From contig NZ_CP075371.1 in the NCBI RefSeq assembly GCF_018459925.1, positions 2,542,001 to 2,606,000 of the forward strand: a stretch of 64,000 nucleotides of DNA, read 5' to 3'. The stretch comes from Nocardioides aquaticus. Its GTDB lineage: Bacteria; Actinomycetota; Actinomycetes; Propionibacteriales; Nocardioidaceae. Below are positions 49,264 through 59,742 of this stretch, in pieces (the first letter of the stretch is position 1; every line of letters begins with the position of its first letter). The notes beneath the pieces are model-generated. The model was not told where the DNA came from. It saw only the letters and a program-made list of their open reading frames with translations, and did not search any database. The position numbers and the translations under genes are program-made.

Positions 49264-49845
49264 GTGGCTCTGACGTCCTGCGGCGACCGCTCGGCCGCGG
49301 CCTGGCTCCGAGAACCGACTACCCCGTGGGGAACGTTGGTGACGTTCGGTCCCCAGGTGTTCCCGACCTATGCGCGGGTGCGTTTCCTGCCCGACCCGAC
49401 CGCGCCAGGGCAGTCGGAGAGCGACGTGGACGTCGATGCCCCTGATGACCTCGACGTGGTCCGCGACGTCGTCACAGTTCTGGCCGCGCATACGCGCACT
49501 CCTGATGACGTCTACTTCTGCCTGTGGGACGGGTGGGGCACTCCACCAGGACTGGAAGGACGACCGAAGGTGGCGGTACCGAACCGCCTGTTCTTCATGT
49601 TCCGGGGCGCACTCGCCGACATCGGCGACTGGGGCACACCCCGGATGGAACACGCCGTGGTCGGACACACGCCTCCGCCGGCGTTCATCTGGCCTGCCGA
49701 CCACGCCTGGTGCTTCGCGTTCGACGTCGACCCGCACTACGCGGGCATCGGCGGTGCCGCCGCTGCCGTCGCGGATCTGATCGGACATCCGACCCTCGAC
49801 GCTGTCGAGGCTGACCCCGAGAAGGCGCAGCCGCTCTACCGGTAG
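49264..49845 (+). CDS. Hypothetical protein, 193 residues
   Basis: GTG start. Conserved-looking segments: FCLWDGWGTPPG, PNRLFFMFRGALADIGDW and AWCFAFDVDPHYAGIGGA. These resemble a widespread actinobacterial family of unknown function (SMI1/immunity-like in general appearance, but I cannot assign it). No signal peptide or membrane segment. The 243 bp before it (49020-49263) and the 237 bp after it hold no other gene I can support. Confidence 0.7.
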   Translation: MALTSCGDRSAAAWLREPTTPWGTLVTFGPQVFPTYARVRFLPDPTAPGQSESDVDVDAPDDLDVVRDVVTVLAAHTRTPDDVYFCLWDGWGTPPGLEGRPKVAVPNRLFFMFRGALADIGDWGTPRMEHAVVGHTPPPAFIWPADHAWCFAFDVDPHYAGIGGAAAAVADLIGHPTLDAVEADPEKAQPLYR

Positions 49846-50742
<897 letters not shown>

Positions 50743-50749
50743 GCCTGTC

Positions 50750-50787
50750 GGTCTCGAGACGCTTGCTCCGCTCGCTCCTCGACCACC
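50750..50787. repeat. 38-bp palindromic extragenic repeat, copy 2
   Basis: GGTCTCGAGACGCTTGC at its left end and CTCCTCGACCACC at the right; 34/38 identical to 42213-42250. Starts 8 bp after the methyltransferase stop and precedes the 22-bp tandem array. Confidence 0.7.
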
Positions 50788-50797
50788 GGGCGTGCCC

Positions 50798-50880
50798 GCG
50801 AGCGTCGTCTCGGCTGTCCGCGAGCGTCATCTCGGCTGTCCGCGAGCGTCATCTCGGCTGTCCGGGAGCGTCATCTCGGC
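50798..50880. repeat. 22-bp tandem repeat array, about 3.8 copies
   Basis: Units of GCGAGCGTCATCTCGGCTGT plus CC at 50798, 50820, 50842 and a partial at 50864; unit 1 has G for A and the last has G for C. There are no spacers, so this is not CRISPR. The stop codon and last codons of the DUF480-methyltransferase gene lie inside units 3-4. Confidence 0.85.
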
Positions 50881-52105
50881 GGGCGAGGAGGTAGACGCGC
50901 TCGCGCTGCTCCCCTCGGGCGGTCACCGGGCCGCGGTGGTACCACTCGACGTCGACCAGACCGGCGTCGGCGAGCAGGGCCGCGACCGAGGCGGGGTCGT
51001 GGCGGACGAAGTCCAGGTCGACGTCGGCGTCGAACCACGTCCCGGCGTGCTCCAGTCCGGAGCCGGCGTGCAGTGCGACCACCAGCAGGCCGCCGGGTCG
51101 CAGCGGGCGGACCAGGGCGGCGAACGCCTCGGGCAGCTCGGCCGGCACCGAGTGCACCAGCGAGTACCACGCCAGGACGGCCGCCCAGCCGTCGTGGTCG
51201 CGGGGCCGGACCAGCCGCCGGAGGTCGCCGACCTGGAACTCGGCGTCCGGGAACCGCGCCCGGGCCTGATCGACCATGCCCGGTGACAGGTCGAGGCCGT
51301 GAGCCTGGGCGCCGGCCGCGGCGAGGTACGCCGTCACGTGGCCGGGACCGCAGCCGACCTCGACCACGGGACCGCCGTCCGCCACGGCGTGCGCGGCGAC
51401 CCGGTCCAGCAGCCACCGCTCGAGGACCAGCCCGTCGAGCTCGTCGGTCAGGGCGTCGGCGTAAGCGGCGGCCACCGCGTCGTACGACGTCCGCACCCGC
51501 GCGTCACGCGCCTCCGGCCCGCCCTCCGGCAGCGCCACCTCCGCGACCGCCCCCGCACCGGCACCACCCGCACCAGCACCGACACCACCACCGGCACCGT
51601 CGTCGACCGGGCCCAGCAGGTGCACCCAGCGACGCTCCCGCTGGCCGGGGCGTCGCTCCAGCTCGCGGACCACGGGTTCGTCGCGGGAGGCCAGCCGGGC
51701 CAGCACCTCCTCGACGTCACGCCGGTCGGCGAAGGCGTGCAGCCGCTCGGACCGGGTCCGCAGCTCCCCGGGTGCCTGCGCACCGCGCAGCAGCAGCAAC
51801 GTCACGACAGCGGCCTCGTCGTCACCGAGGTCGAGCGCCTCCGTCAGGCGCTGGTGGTAGCGCAGGGTGCGACGGCCCTTCTCCGACCAGACGATCCGCA
51901 CCAGCTCGTGGTCCTTGAGCCGCCGGGCGACCTGCTCCACCGTCGCGTCGTCGTAGTCGACGACGGGCTCGCGGCTGCTGGTCTGGTTGCAGGCGCTCCG
52001 CAGCGCCTGCCCCGACAGCGGGTAGGACGCCGGGACGGTGCGCTGCTTCTCCAGCAGCGCGCCGAGGACGCGCTGCTCCTGGTCGTCGAGCCGGGGCAGG
52101 GTCAC
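50849..52105 (-). CDS. Fusion of DUF480 (YceH-like) winged-helix domain and SAM methyltransferase
   Basis: 418 residues. N-terminal DUF480 (residues about 1-165): LDDQEQRVLGALLEKQRTVP, SACNQTSSREPVVDY, then LLLLRGAQAPGELRTRSERL. A Gly/Ala linker (about 168-190) leads to a SAM methyltransferase (from about 200; VVEVGCGPGHVTAYLAAAG, DLSPGMVDQARARFP, PLRPGGLLVVALHAGS). DUF480 alone is common; this fusion is less so. The C-terminus (RRDDAPGQPR) is encoded inside the 22-bp repeat array. GTG start. Possibly a regulator tied to a methylation reaction. Confidence 0.85.
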   Translation of the reverse strand: MTLPRLDDQEQRVLGALLEKQRTVPASYPLSGQALRSACNQTSSREPVVDYDDATVEQVARRLKDHELVRIVWSEKGRRTLRYHQRLTEALDLGDDEAAVVTLLLLRGAQAPGELRTRSERLHAFADRRDVEEVLARLASRDEPVVRELERRPGQRERRWVHLLGPVDDGAGGGVGAGAGGAGAGAVAEVALPEGGPEARDARVRTSYDAVAAAYADALTDELDGLVLERWLLDRVAAHAVADGGPVVEVGCGPGHVTAYLAAAGAQAHGLDLSPGMVDQARARFPDAEFQVGDLRRLVRPRDHDGWAAVLAWYSLVHSVPAELPEAFAALVRPLRPGGLLVVALHAGSGLEHAGTWFDADVDLDFVRHDPASVAALLADAGLVDVEWYHRGPVTARGEQRERVYLLARRDDAPGQPR

Positions 52106-52115
52106 GCCGCCGACA

Positions 52116-53258
52116 CTAGGCCGTCCCGGGTGCCCGGCGCTCGTGCCCCGCGGGAACGTCGTGGCAGCCGCACTCGAGCAGCAGCTCGGCGAAGTCGGGG
52201 GCCAGCGAGGTCCCGCGCATGATGCCCGACCCCGGCGTCGAGTGCCCGTAGGTCTCCCCCAGCGCGTCCACCGCCAGGATCACCGCGGCGCCGGTCCACG
52301 CGGTGAGCTCGCGCGGCCAGTAGACGTCGTCGCCGTAGACCCAGCCGGTGAAGTAGGCGCCCGACTCGTGCCGCAGGTGCTGCATGTCGACCAGCAGCGC
52401 CCGGGCCCGCTCGTGGTCGCCCTCGGCGTCGAGGGCCATCACCAGCTCGCAGGTCTCGGCCCCGGTCACCCAGGGGTTCGTGTCGACGCAGTGGATGCCG
52501 AGCCCGGGCACCACGAAGTCGTCCCAGCGCTCGTCCAGCAGCGCACGGGCGGCCGCGCCGCGCACGGCGCCGCCGAGGACCGGGTAGTACCAGTCCATCG
52601 AGAAGGTGCTCTTGTCCAGGAAGAGGTCCCGGTGCTCGCGCACGGCGTGGCCGAGCCGGCCGCCGGCCAGCTCCCAGTCGGGCTGCGGGTCGCCCAGCAG
52701 CTCGGCGATCGCGACGCCCGCGCGCAGCGACTGGTAGATGCTGGAGGAGCCGGCGAGCAGGGCGTCGGTGACGTCCTCGTCACCGGTCACCGGGACGCCG
52801 TCGACCCAGAACTGGCACCACGCGATGCCGCCGAACGGAAGCTGCCGCGAGACCACCCAGTCCAGCGCGGACCGCACGACCGGCCACATCGCCTCGACGA
52901 AGCGGCGGTCCCGGCGGACGAGCCAGTGGTGCCAGACGCCGACCGCGACGTAGGCGGCCATGTTCGCCTCGCCGCGGTCGTCCTCGACGACACCGGCGAC
53001 CACCTTCCAGGGGAAGGAGCCGTCGGCGCGCTGCTGCGGCGGGACCCAGGCGTACGCCCGCTCGGCCGCCGCGACCTCGCCCCCGACCAGGAGGCCCATC
53101 GCCGACTCGACGTGGTTCCAGGTGTCGGTGTGGGCCCCGACGCTCCACGGGATCGCGCCGTCGGGCTCCTGCACCGAGGCCACTGCGGCCGCCGTGGCCG
53201 CGACCTGCTCGGGCCCCAGGACGCCGGCGACGAACGGCAGGTCGTGCCGCGCCGTCAC
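52116..53258 (-). CDS. Alpha-toroid 'prenyltransferase'-like protein
   Basis: 380 residues of helical repeats in the squalene cyclase/prenyltransferase or glycosidase (alpha/alpha)6 toroid style: PDGAIPWSVGAHTDTWNHVE, QRADGSFPWKV, GGIAWCQFWVDG and DTNPWVTGAETCELVMALD. No DxDD or DDxxD cyclase motif is obvious, so enzyme class is uncertain; databases usually label this family prenyltransferase. GTG start overlaps the methyltransferase stop (GTGA). Third gene of a GT4-methyltransferase-toroid cassette. Confidence 0.75.
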   Translation of the reverse strand: MTARHDLPFVAGVLGPEQVAATAAAVASVQEPDGAIPWSVGAHTDTWNHVESAMGLLVGGEVAAAERAYAWVPPQQRADGSFPWKVVAGVVEDDRGEANMAAYVAVGVWHHWLVRRDRRFVEAMWPVVRSALDWVVSRQLPFGGIAWCQFWVDGVPVTGDEDVTDALLAGSSSIYQSLRAGVAIAELLGDPQPDWELAGGRLGHAVREHRDLFLDKSTFSMDWYYPVLGGAVRGAAARALLDERWDDFVVPGLGIHCVDTNPWVTGAETCELVMALDAEGDHERARALLVDMQHLRHESGAYFTGWVYGDDVYWPRELTAWTGAAVILAVDALGETYGHSTPGSGIMRGTSLAPDFAELLLECGCHDVPAGHERRAPGTA

Positions 53259-53989
53259 GCGGCCGCCGGATCCGCCGCGTCCGGCTTGGTGAGGTAGAGC
53301 ACCAGGCTCTTGCCGATCAGCGGGTCGAGCACCGCGCCGGCCCAGCGCAGCACCCGGGGCTGCTTCATGATCTCCCAGACCAGCAGCTTGTGGTAGGTCG
53401 CCGGGACGGGGTGGTCGTCCTGACGGACCCCGACGGCGCACTTCAACCACCAGTACGGCGTGTGCAGCCCGTGGGCGTACCCGGTGCCGGCGTGCTGCAT
53501 CCCGGCGTTCTCGAGCTTGCCGACCAGCTCGGCGTCGGAGTAGATCCGGATGTGGCCGCCGGGGTTGTCGTGGTACTCCTTCGACAGCTTCCAGCAGACC
53601 ATCTCCGGCAGCCACCGCGGCACGGACACCGCCATCGTGCCGCCCGGGCGCAGGACCCGGACCAGCTCGGCGATGGCACCGAGGTCGTCGGGCACGTGCT
53701 CGAGCACCTCGGCGGCCACCACGCGGTCGAACTCGCCGTCGGCGAAGGGCAGCGCGAGCGCGTCGCCCTCCTTGGTGTCGGCCTCGGCGCCCGCGGGCAC
53801 CTCGCCCTCGGCGCGCATCGCGGCGAAGAGGTCACCGACGCCGGCGAGCTCGTCGGCGTCCTGGTCGAAGGCCACGACGTCGGCCCCGCGGCGGTACATC
53901 TCGAAGGCGTGCCGGCCGGCGCCGCACCCCATGTCGAGCACGCGGTCGCGCGGGCGCAGCCCGAGCCGGTCGAAGTCAACGGTGAGCAC
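53255..53989 (-). CDS. Class I SAM-dependent methyltransferase
   Basis: 244 residues. Methyltransferase domain with VLDMGCGAGRHAFEMYRRGA, ALPFADGEFDRVVAAEVLEH and VLRPGGTMAVSVP; the C-terminal third (HKLLVWEIMKQPRVLRWAGA) is family-specific. GTG start, overlapping the glycosyltransferase end by 14 bp, so the two are coupled. Substrate not known; by context a glycosylated product of the neighbouring gene. Confidence 0.88.
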   Translation of the reverse strand: MLTVDFDRLGLRPRDRVLDMGCGAGRHAFEMYRRGADVVAFDQDADELAGVGDLFAAMRAEGEVPAGAEADTKEGDALALPFADGEFDRVVAAEVLEHVPDDLGAIAELVRVLRPGGTMAVSVPRWLPEMVCWKLSKEYHDNPGGHIRIYSDAELVGKLENAGMQHAGTGYAHGLHTPYWWLKCAVGVRQDDHPVPATYHKLLVWEIMKQPRVLRWAGAVLDPLIGKSLVLYLTKPDAADPAAA

Positions 53990-55267
53990 GGGTGGTCCTC
54001 CTGGAGCGGGAACGGGGCAGGGAGCGGCGGCGTACGGCGGTGGGCTGCGGGCCGGCGGCGACGGCCCCGGCCAGGACCTCGGCGAGGGAGGCGGCGGCGG
54101 CGCGCCAGCTGAAGTGCTCCTCGACCCGGCGGCGCCCGGCGCGACCCATCGCCGCGCGGCGGTCCGGGTCGTCGAGGAGCGCGGCGAGAGCGGCGCGCAG
54201 GGCCTCCACGTCACCGGGGGGACGAGGTCGGCGCACTCGCCGTCGGTGCCGACCACCTCGGGGATCGCACCGGCGCGCGAGACCACCAGCGGGGTGGCGC
54301 AGGCCATCAGCTCGACCGTGGGCAGCGAGAAGCCCTCGTGCAGGGACGGGACGCAGGCGACCTCGGCGGAGCCCATCAGCGCGACCAGGTCGGGCTCGGA
54401 CAGGTCGTGCACGAAGCGGACGGACTCGCCCAGGCCGAGCCGCTCGACGAGCTCGGAGGTACGCCCCCCGGGCCGCGTGACCAGCACGAGCTCGACGTCG
54501 CGCTCGGTGCGCAGCTTGGCGAAGGCCTCCAGCAGGACCGGGACGCCCTTGAGCGGGGCGTCGGCGCTGGCCATCGCCAGCACCCGCCCCGGCACCCGCG
54601 GCGCGGTCGGCGGCACGAACGCGTCGTCCACGCCCAGCCAGGACACCCGGACCCGTGCGGGGTCGACCCCGAACTCGGCGACCACGTCGTCCCGTGACGC
54701 CCCGGAGGGCACCACCACGGTGGTCGCGGCCCGCGCCACGCGGGCCTGCATCCCGAGGAACCCGTACCAGCGGCGCAGCGAGAGCCGACGGCGCAGGGTC
54801 GGCGCCGCCGCCAGCTCGATCCGACGGTCGAGGGTGATCGGGTGGTGGATCGTGGTGACCAGCGGGAGCCCGTCGGCCTCGACCTCGAGCATGCCGTAGC
54901 CGAGCACCTGGTTGTCGTGGGCGACGTCGAAGTCGCCGGCGCGCTCGCGCAGCAGGCGGGCGACGCGGGTGGAGAAGGTCTTGGGCTCGGGGAACCCGCC
55001 GGTGAGCATGGTGGCGACCTCCTCGACGTCGACGAGGTCGCGCATCTCGCGCGGGTGCGGCACCCGGAACGGGTCGGGCTCGCGGTACAGGTCCAGGCTC
55101 GGCACCTCGGTGAGCAGCACGCCCTCGTCGAGCTCGGGGTAGGGCTGGCCCGAGAAGACCTCGACCTGGTGGCCCAGCCGGACCAGCTCGCGGCTGAGGT
55201 GTCGCACGTAGACGCCCTGACCCCCGCAGTGGGGCTTGCTGCGGTACGACAGCATCGCGATCCGCAC
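53976..55267 (-). CDS. GT4-type glycosyltransferase (frameshifted as sequenced)
   Basis: GT-B fold enzyme. N-terminal MRIAMLSYRSKPHCGGQGVY, middle VPSGASRDDVV and C-terminal donor-binding VACVPSLHEGFSLPTVELMA. The frame is open to about 54221, where a C6 run (G6 on the plus strand, 54216-54221) lacks one base. The continuation GDVEALRAALAALLDDPDRR is in the next frame and runs to 53976. With one extra C the protein is 430 residues, a normal length. Probably one sequencing error; if real, the last 80 residues are lost. Confidence 0.8.
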
Positions 55268-55342
55268 GGGGGGCAGCCTAACCGGCCGGTAACCGGGACC
55301 TGCGTCCAGCCCGGCCGGGCTCGGCGCGCGGCCCGGTCGGCG

Positions 55343-56206
55343 TCAGGTGCCCGGCGTGTACCGGTAGCCGGAGCCGTCCACGGTGCGGATCCAGTCGCGT
55401 CCGGGGGCGGCGCGCCTCAGCTTGCGTCGCAGCGACGCGACGTGCACGTCGACCAGGAAGTCGGACTCCATGAAGTCGCCCTGCCACACCTCGCGCACGA
55501 GCTCGGTGCGCCACCACGTCCGCAGCGGAGGCTGCAGCAGGGCGGCGAGCAGGTCCACCTCCGAGGGCGTCAGCGGGAGCGGCTCGCCCTCGAGCAGCGC
55601 CACGTGGCGTACCGGGTGCAGCAGCAGGCCGCCCCCGGCGTCCAGGACCCCGGCGACCGGGGCGGGGCCCGGGCCCGGGCCCGGGGGGAGCCGGACGGGG
55701 TACGGGACCGGCGCCGGGGCCGGCGCTCCCGCCGCGGCGCGGGTCACGGCCTCCGGCGCGGTGACCGAGCGGGCGACGCCCTGGCGCGGACGCCGCAGCA
55801 GGGCCGAGGCCCGCGCGACCAGCTCGCGTGGCGAGCAGGGCTTGACCAGGTAGTCGTCGGCCCCGACCTCGAGGCCGAGCAGCCGGTCCAGCTCGGCGTC
55901 CCGGCTGGTCACCATGATCACGTACGCGTCACTGACGTCGCGGATCCGACGACAGGTCTCGATCCCGTCGATGCCCGGCATCGACACGTCGAGCGTGACC
56001 AGGTCGGGGTCGCCCAGGTGCACCATCTCGACCGCCTCCTCGCCGCTGGCCGCTGTCTCGACCGCGAGACCGGCGCGGGTGAGGGTCGTGCTCATCAGCT
56101 CGCGCTGGTCGGCCTGGTCGTCGACCACGAGCGCGCGGCGCGGGGCCGGCGACGCCGTGCGCCCGGCGCGGTCGTCGTCGCTGACGGGGCGCGACGGGGA
56201 GGTCAT
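55343..56206 (-). CDS. OmpR-family response regulator with proline-rich linker
   Basis: 287 residues. Receiver domain (about 28-140): DD in ALVVDDQADQ, phosphoacceptor Asp in LVTLDVSMPGIDG, Lys in DDYLVKPCSPREL. A Pro/Ala/Gly linker (PVPYPVRLPPGPGPGPAPV) is followed by a winged-helix output domain (LTPSEVDLLAALLQPP...HVASLRRKLRRA...TVDGSGYRYTPG). No histidine kinase gene is next to it; a 167-bp gap separates it from the divergent GAF-SpoIIE gene. Probably controls the neighbouring polysaccharide genes. Confidence 0.9.
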   Translation of the reverse strand: MTSPSRPVSDDDRAGRTASPAPRRALVVDDQADQRELMSTTLTRAGLAVETAASGEEAVEMVHLGDPDLVTLDVSMPGIDGIETCRRIRDVSDAYVIMVTSRDAELDRLLGLEVGADDYLVKPCSPRELVARASALLRRPRQGVARSVTAPEAVTRAAAGAPAPAPVPYPVRLPPGPGPGPAPVAGVLDAGGGLLLHPVRHVALLEGEPLPLTPSEVDLLAALLQPPLRTWWRTELVREVWQGDFMESDFLVDVHVASLRRKLRRAAPGRDWIRTVDGSGYRYTPGT

Positions 56207-56373
56207 GGCATCCCGATCCAAGCACAACGCGGCGCCCGGGGGCCGCTCCTCGGAAGACCGGACGAGTTCGCCCGTTCCGGTTGCCGCGACCCACCTCGTC
56301 GGTGAGACTGACGTGGACCGGTCGGGGGGCCCGGTCATCCCGCCCCCCGTGCTCCCCGGACAGGACTCCCCCC

Positions 56374-57698
56374 ATGCCTGGTGCCCCCCAGTCCCTCCCC
56401 CACGACGCCCACCAGCAGCCCACGCCGCCCGGCCAGCAGGCCACGGTCCACCCGCTGGTGACGCCCTCGGCCCGCGCGCTGCGCGCGGTCGAGGACCAGC
56501 GTCAGCGCGCCCTCGACAGCCTCGCGCTCGAGGACTCGGGCCAGCAGGAGCGGTTCGACCGGATCACCCGGCTGGCCTGCCGGTCGCTGTCGATGCCGAT
56601 GGCCTACATCACCGTGCTGGACCGCGACCGGGCCTGGTGGCCCAGCGCCGCCGGCTTCCCCCGGGCACCCCCTCCTCCGCACCGCGCGACGAGACCCTGT
56701 GCGACACCACCCAGGGCCTGGGCGACACCCTGGTCGTCGAGGACGCCCGGCAGGACCCCCGCTTCGCGGACCTGCCCATGGTCGAGGCCGGCATGCTGGT
56801 CTCCTACGCGGGCGTGCCGCTGCGCGACTCCATGGGCCACGTCCTGGGCAGCCTCTGCATCTCGGACACCAAGCCGCGCCGCCTCGACGCCGACGACCTC
56901 GACACCCTCACCGACCTCGCCCGGTGGGCCGAGCAGGAGCTGACCGCCTCGAGCGAGATGCGCCAGGCGCGCCAGGTGCAGACCTCGATGCTGCCGGTGC
57001 TGCCGGTCTCCACCGAGGAGTGGGAGGTGGCCGGGATGTGCCTGCCCGCCCTCGCCGTCGGCGGCGACTTCTACGACTACACCGTCACCGACGACGTGCT
57101 GCACGTGATGCTCGGCGACGTGATGGGCAAGGGCACCGGCGCCGCCCTGGTCGGCGCCGGTATCCGCGCGGCGCTGCGCGGCACCACCCCCGCCGTCGTC
57201 GCCGGCGTCGACCTCGGGGTGACCACCACCCAGGTGGCCCGCTCGGTGAACACCGACCTCGAGCGCGCGGAGTCCTTCGTGACCCTGGTCCAGGCCGCGG
57301 TCGACCTCGACGACGGCACGGCCCGCTACGTCGACGGCGGCGCCGGGCTCGGACTGGTCGTGCACCACGACGGCACCTGCACCCGCCTGTCGAGCCTCGA
57401 CCGGCCGATCGGGGTGCTGCCCGACGACCACTGGACCGAGCACGAGCTCGACCTCCACCCCGGCGACCGCCTGGTCCTGTTCAGCGACGGCCTGCTCGAC
57501 CTGCTCGAGGACCCGATGACCTGGTGGGAGCCGGTCGAGGCGATGGTGCGCGAGGCCGAGGACGTCAGCGACCTGCTCGGTTCGGTGGGCCTGCTGGCCA
57601 GGCGTCGCACGCCGCTGGACGACGTCACCGCGGTCGGCGTCTTCCGCACCCCCCGGTTCCACGGGCCCCGCCCCGTCCGCCTCGATGGTGGGGCATGA
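56374..57698 (+). CDS. GAF-SpoIIE (PP2C-type) serine phosphatase (frameshifted as sequenced)
   Basis: ATG (MPGAPQSL) to a TGA overlapping the GT2 gene. First part: disordered 60 residues, then a GAF domain (ITRLACRSLSMPMAYITVLD). At a C5 run (56658-56662) one base is missing; the frame continues as DETLCDTTQGLGDTLVVEDA to the end. The SpoIIE/RsbU domain has GGDFYDYTVTDD, LGDVMGKGTGAALV and FSDGLLDLLED. Corrected length 441 residues. This class of phosphatase dephosphorylates a STAS protein; the STAS gene is two genes down. AGGAC upstream of the ATG is the likely ribosome site. Confidence 0.82.
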
Positions 57699-59742
57699 GC
57701 CGCCGGCTGCTGCTGATCCGCACCATCGTCCTGGTCACCGCCCTCCTGGGGGTCAACTACGTCACCTGGCGGTGGCTGTTCTCGGTCAACTGGTCTTACT
57801 GGTGGATCGCGGTCCCGCTGGTGCTGGCCGAGACCTACAGCCTCGTCGACTCGCTGCTCTTCGGGTTCGGGATGTCCCGCCTGCGCGAGCGCGGTCAGCC
57901 CCCGAGGCGCCGGAGGACCTCACCGTCGACGTCTTCATCACCACCTACAACGAGCCGCTGGAGCTCGTCGAGCGCACCGCGGTGGCCGCGCGCGCCATCA
58001 CCTACCCGCACCGGACCTGGATCCTGGACGACGGCAGCCGCGAGGAGATGCGCGACCTCGCGCAGCGTCTCGACATCGGGTGGATCACCCGCAGCGCGGA
58101 CTGGGCCGGGCACGCCCGGCACGCCAAGGCCGGCAACCTCAACAACGCGCTGCTCGCCACCGAGGGCGAGTTCCTGCTCATCCTCGACGCCGACCAGGTC
58201 CCCTCCCCCGACATCCTGGACCGCACCCTCGGCTACTTCGACGACGAGAAGATGGCGTTGGTGCAGACGCCGCAGTGGTTCGAGAACGTCCCGGACCACG
58301 ACCCGCTCGGCAGCCAGGCCCCGCTGTTCTACGGTCCGATCCAGCAGAGCAAGGACGGGTGGAACTCCGCGTTCTTCTGCGGCTCGAACGCCGTCATCCG
58401 CCGCGAGGCGCTGATGCTGCTCGGCGTCAGCCGCTACGTCGGCGAGGTCGAGGTCGGCGTGCACCGCGCCCTGCGCACCGCGCGCACCGTCGTCCGCAGC
58501 GCCCTGCGCGGCCTCGACGAGGACGACGCCGTGGTCCGAGACGCGCTCGAGGCCATCGAGTACGAGGTGGGCAAGGCCCGCCGCCGCCTCGGGCGGGGCG
58601 AGGCCCTGTTCGACGTCACCTACCGCTTCCAGGAGCGGGTGGCGGTGATCCGGCGCCGCCTGGTCTCCGCCGACCTGGTGGCGCTCCAGGCCGACCTCGC
58701 CGTGATCGCCGAGCTCGAGGGCATCGCCGCCGACCCCGACCTCGACCTGGCGACGGTCGACGAGGACGCCCTGCGCCGGATGTCGCAGCGCGACTTCTCC
58801 CCGCTCGGCGCCGTCGACACCGTCGAGGCCCTGGTCCGCGCGGTCGACGTCGACCGCGGCGACGAGGCGCAGGCGATCATGCCGATGGCCACGATCTCGG
58901 TCACCGAGGACATGGCGACCTGCATGCGGCTGCACGGCCTCGGCTGGCACACGGCGTACCACGACGAGGTGCTCGCCGTCGGGCTCGCCCCCGAGGACCT
59001 GCAGACCATGCTCACGCAGCGGCTGCGGTGGGCGCAGGGGACGATCCAGGTGATGCTGCGGGAGAACCCGCTGACCCAGCGCGGCCTCAACCTGGCCCAG
59101 CGGCTCATGTACTTCGGCACGATGTGGAGCTACCTCGCCGGGTTCGCGGCCCTGGTCTACATCGGCGCGCCGGTGCTCTACCTGGCCTTCGGGGTGCTGC
59201 CGGTGCAGGCCTTCAGCGCCGACTTCTTCTGGCGGCTGATCCCGTTCCTGGTCTTCAACCAGCTGCTGTTCACGGTGGTCGCCAACGGGCGGCCCACCTG
59301 GCGCGGCCAGCAGTACTCGTTGGCGCTCTTCCCGGTGTGGATCCGCTCGGTGACCTCCGCGGTCGGCAACGTGTGGTTGGGCCGGTCCCTGGACTTCGCG
59401 GTCACCCCGAAGACCAAGCAGGCCCAGGAGTCCCTTCCGTGGCACCTGGTGAAGCCCCAGCTCTGGGCGATGGCGATCCTGCTGGGCGGCGCGGTGGTCG
59501 GCGTCGTCCGGCTCGCCGTGGGCCAGGCCGAACCGCTGGCCACCGGCATCAACCTGTTCTGGGTCGCCTTCGACCTCCTCATCTTCTCCGTGATCATCAG
59601 CGCCGTGCGCTACCGCGGGTTCGACCCGGCCGTCCACGGCCTGCCGACCCCGCCGCGCGGCAGCTGCGACGCACCCGACCGGGCCGAGCAGGTCGCCCGG
59701 ATCGTCCACCAGCACACCGACCAGACCCAGGGAGCCTCATGA
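57695..59742 (+). CDS. Cellulose-synthase-like GT2 with internal insertion (frameshifted as sequenced)
   Basis: Processive glycosyltransferase. The N-terminal helices read in the first frame (MSRRLLLIRTIVLVTALLGV). After a C5 run (57899-57903) lacking one base they continue as PEDLTVDVFITTYNEPLELV. Catalytic motifs: LDDGS, the DAD at 58185-58193, TED at about 58905 and QRLRW at 59018-59032. C-terminal half has about five helices. Corrected length is 682 residues. Between GSNAVIRR and the TED motif, where cellulose synthases have about 20 residues, there are roughly 155 extra, mostly helical. Polymer unknown. No PilZ domain seen. Confidence 0.82.

Noticed and set aside
50798-50880. CRISPR-like array
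   Set aside because: Units are contiguous with no spacers, and no cas genes are present; ordinary tandem repeat.
54216-57903. Phase variation by slipped C runs as the main explanation for the frameshifts
   Set aside because: Runs are only 5-6 bases, below usual slippage lengths, and several C6/G6 runs elsewhere in the window keep their frames. Error in the sequence is simpler; kept only as a checkable alternative.
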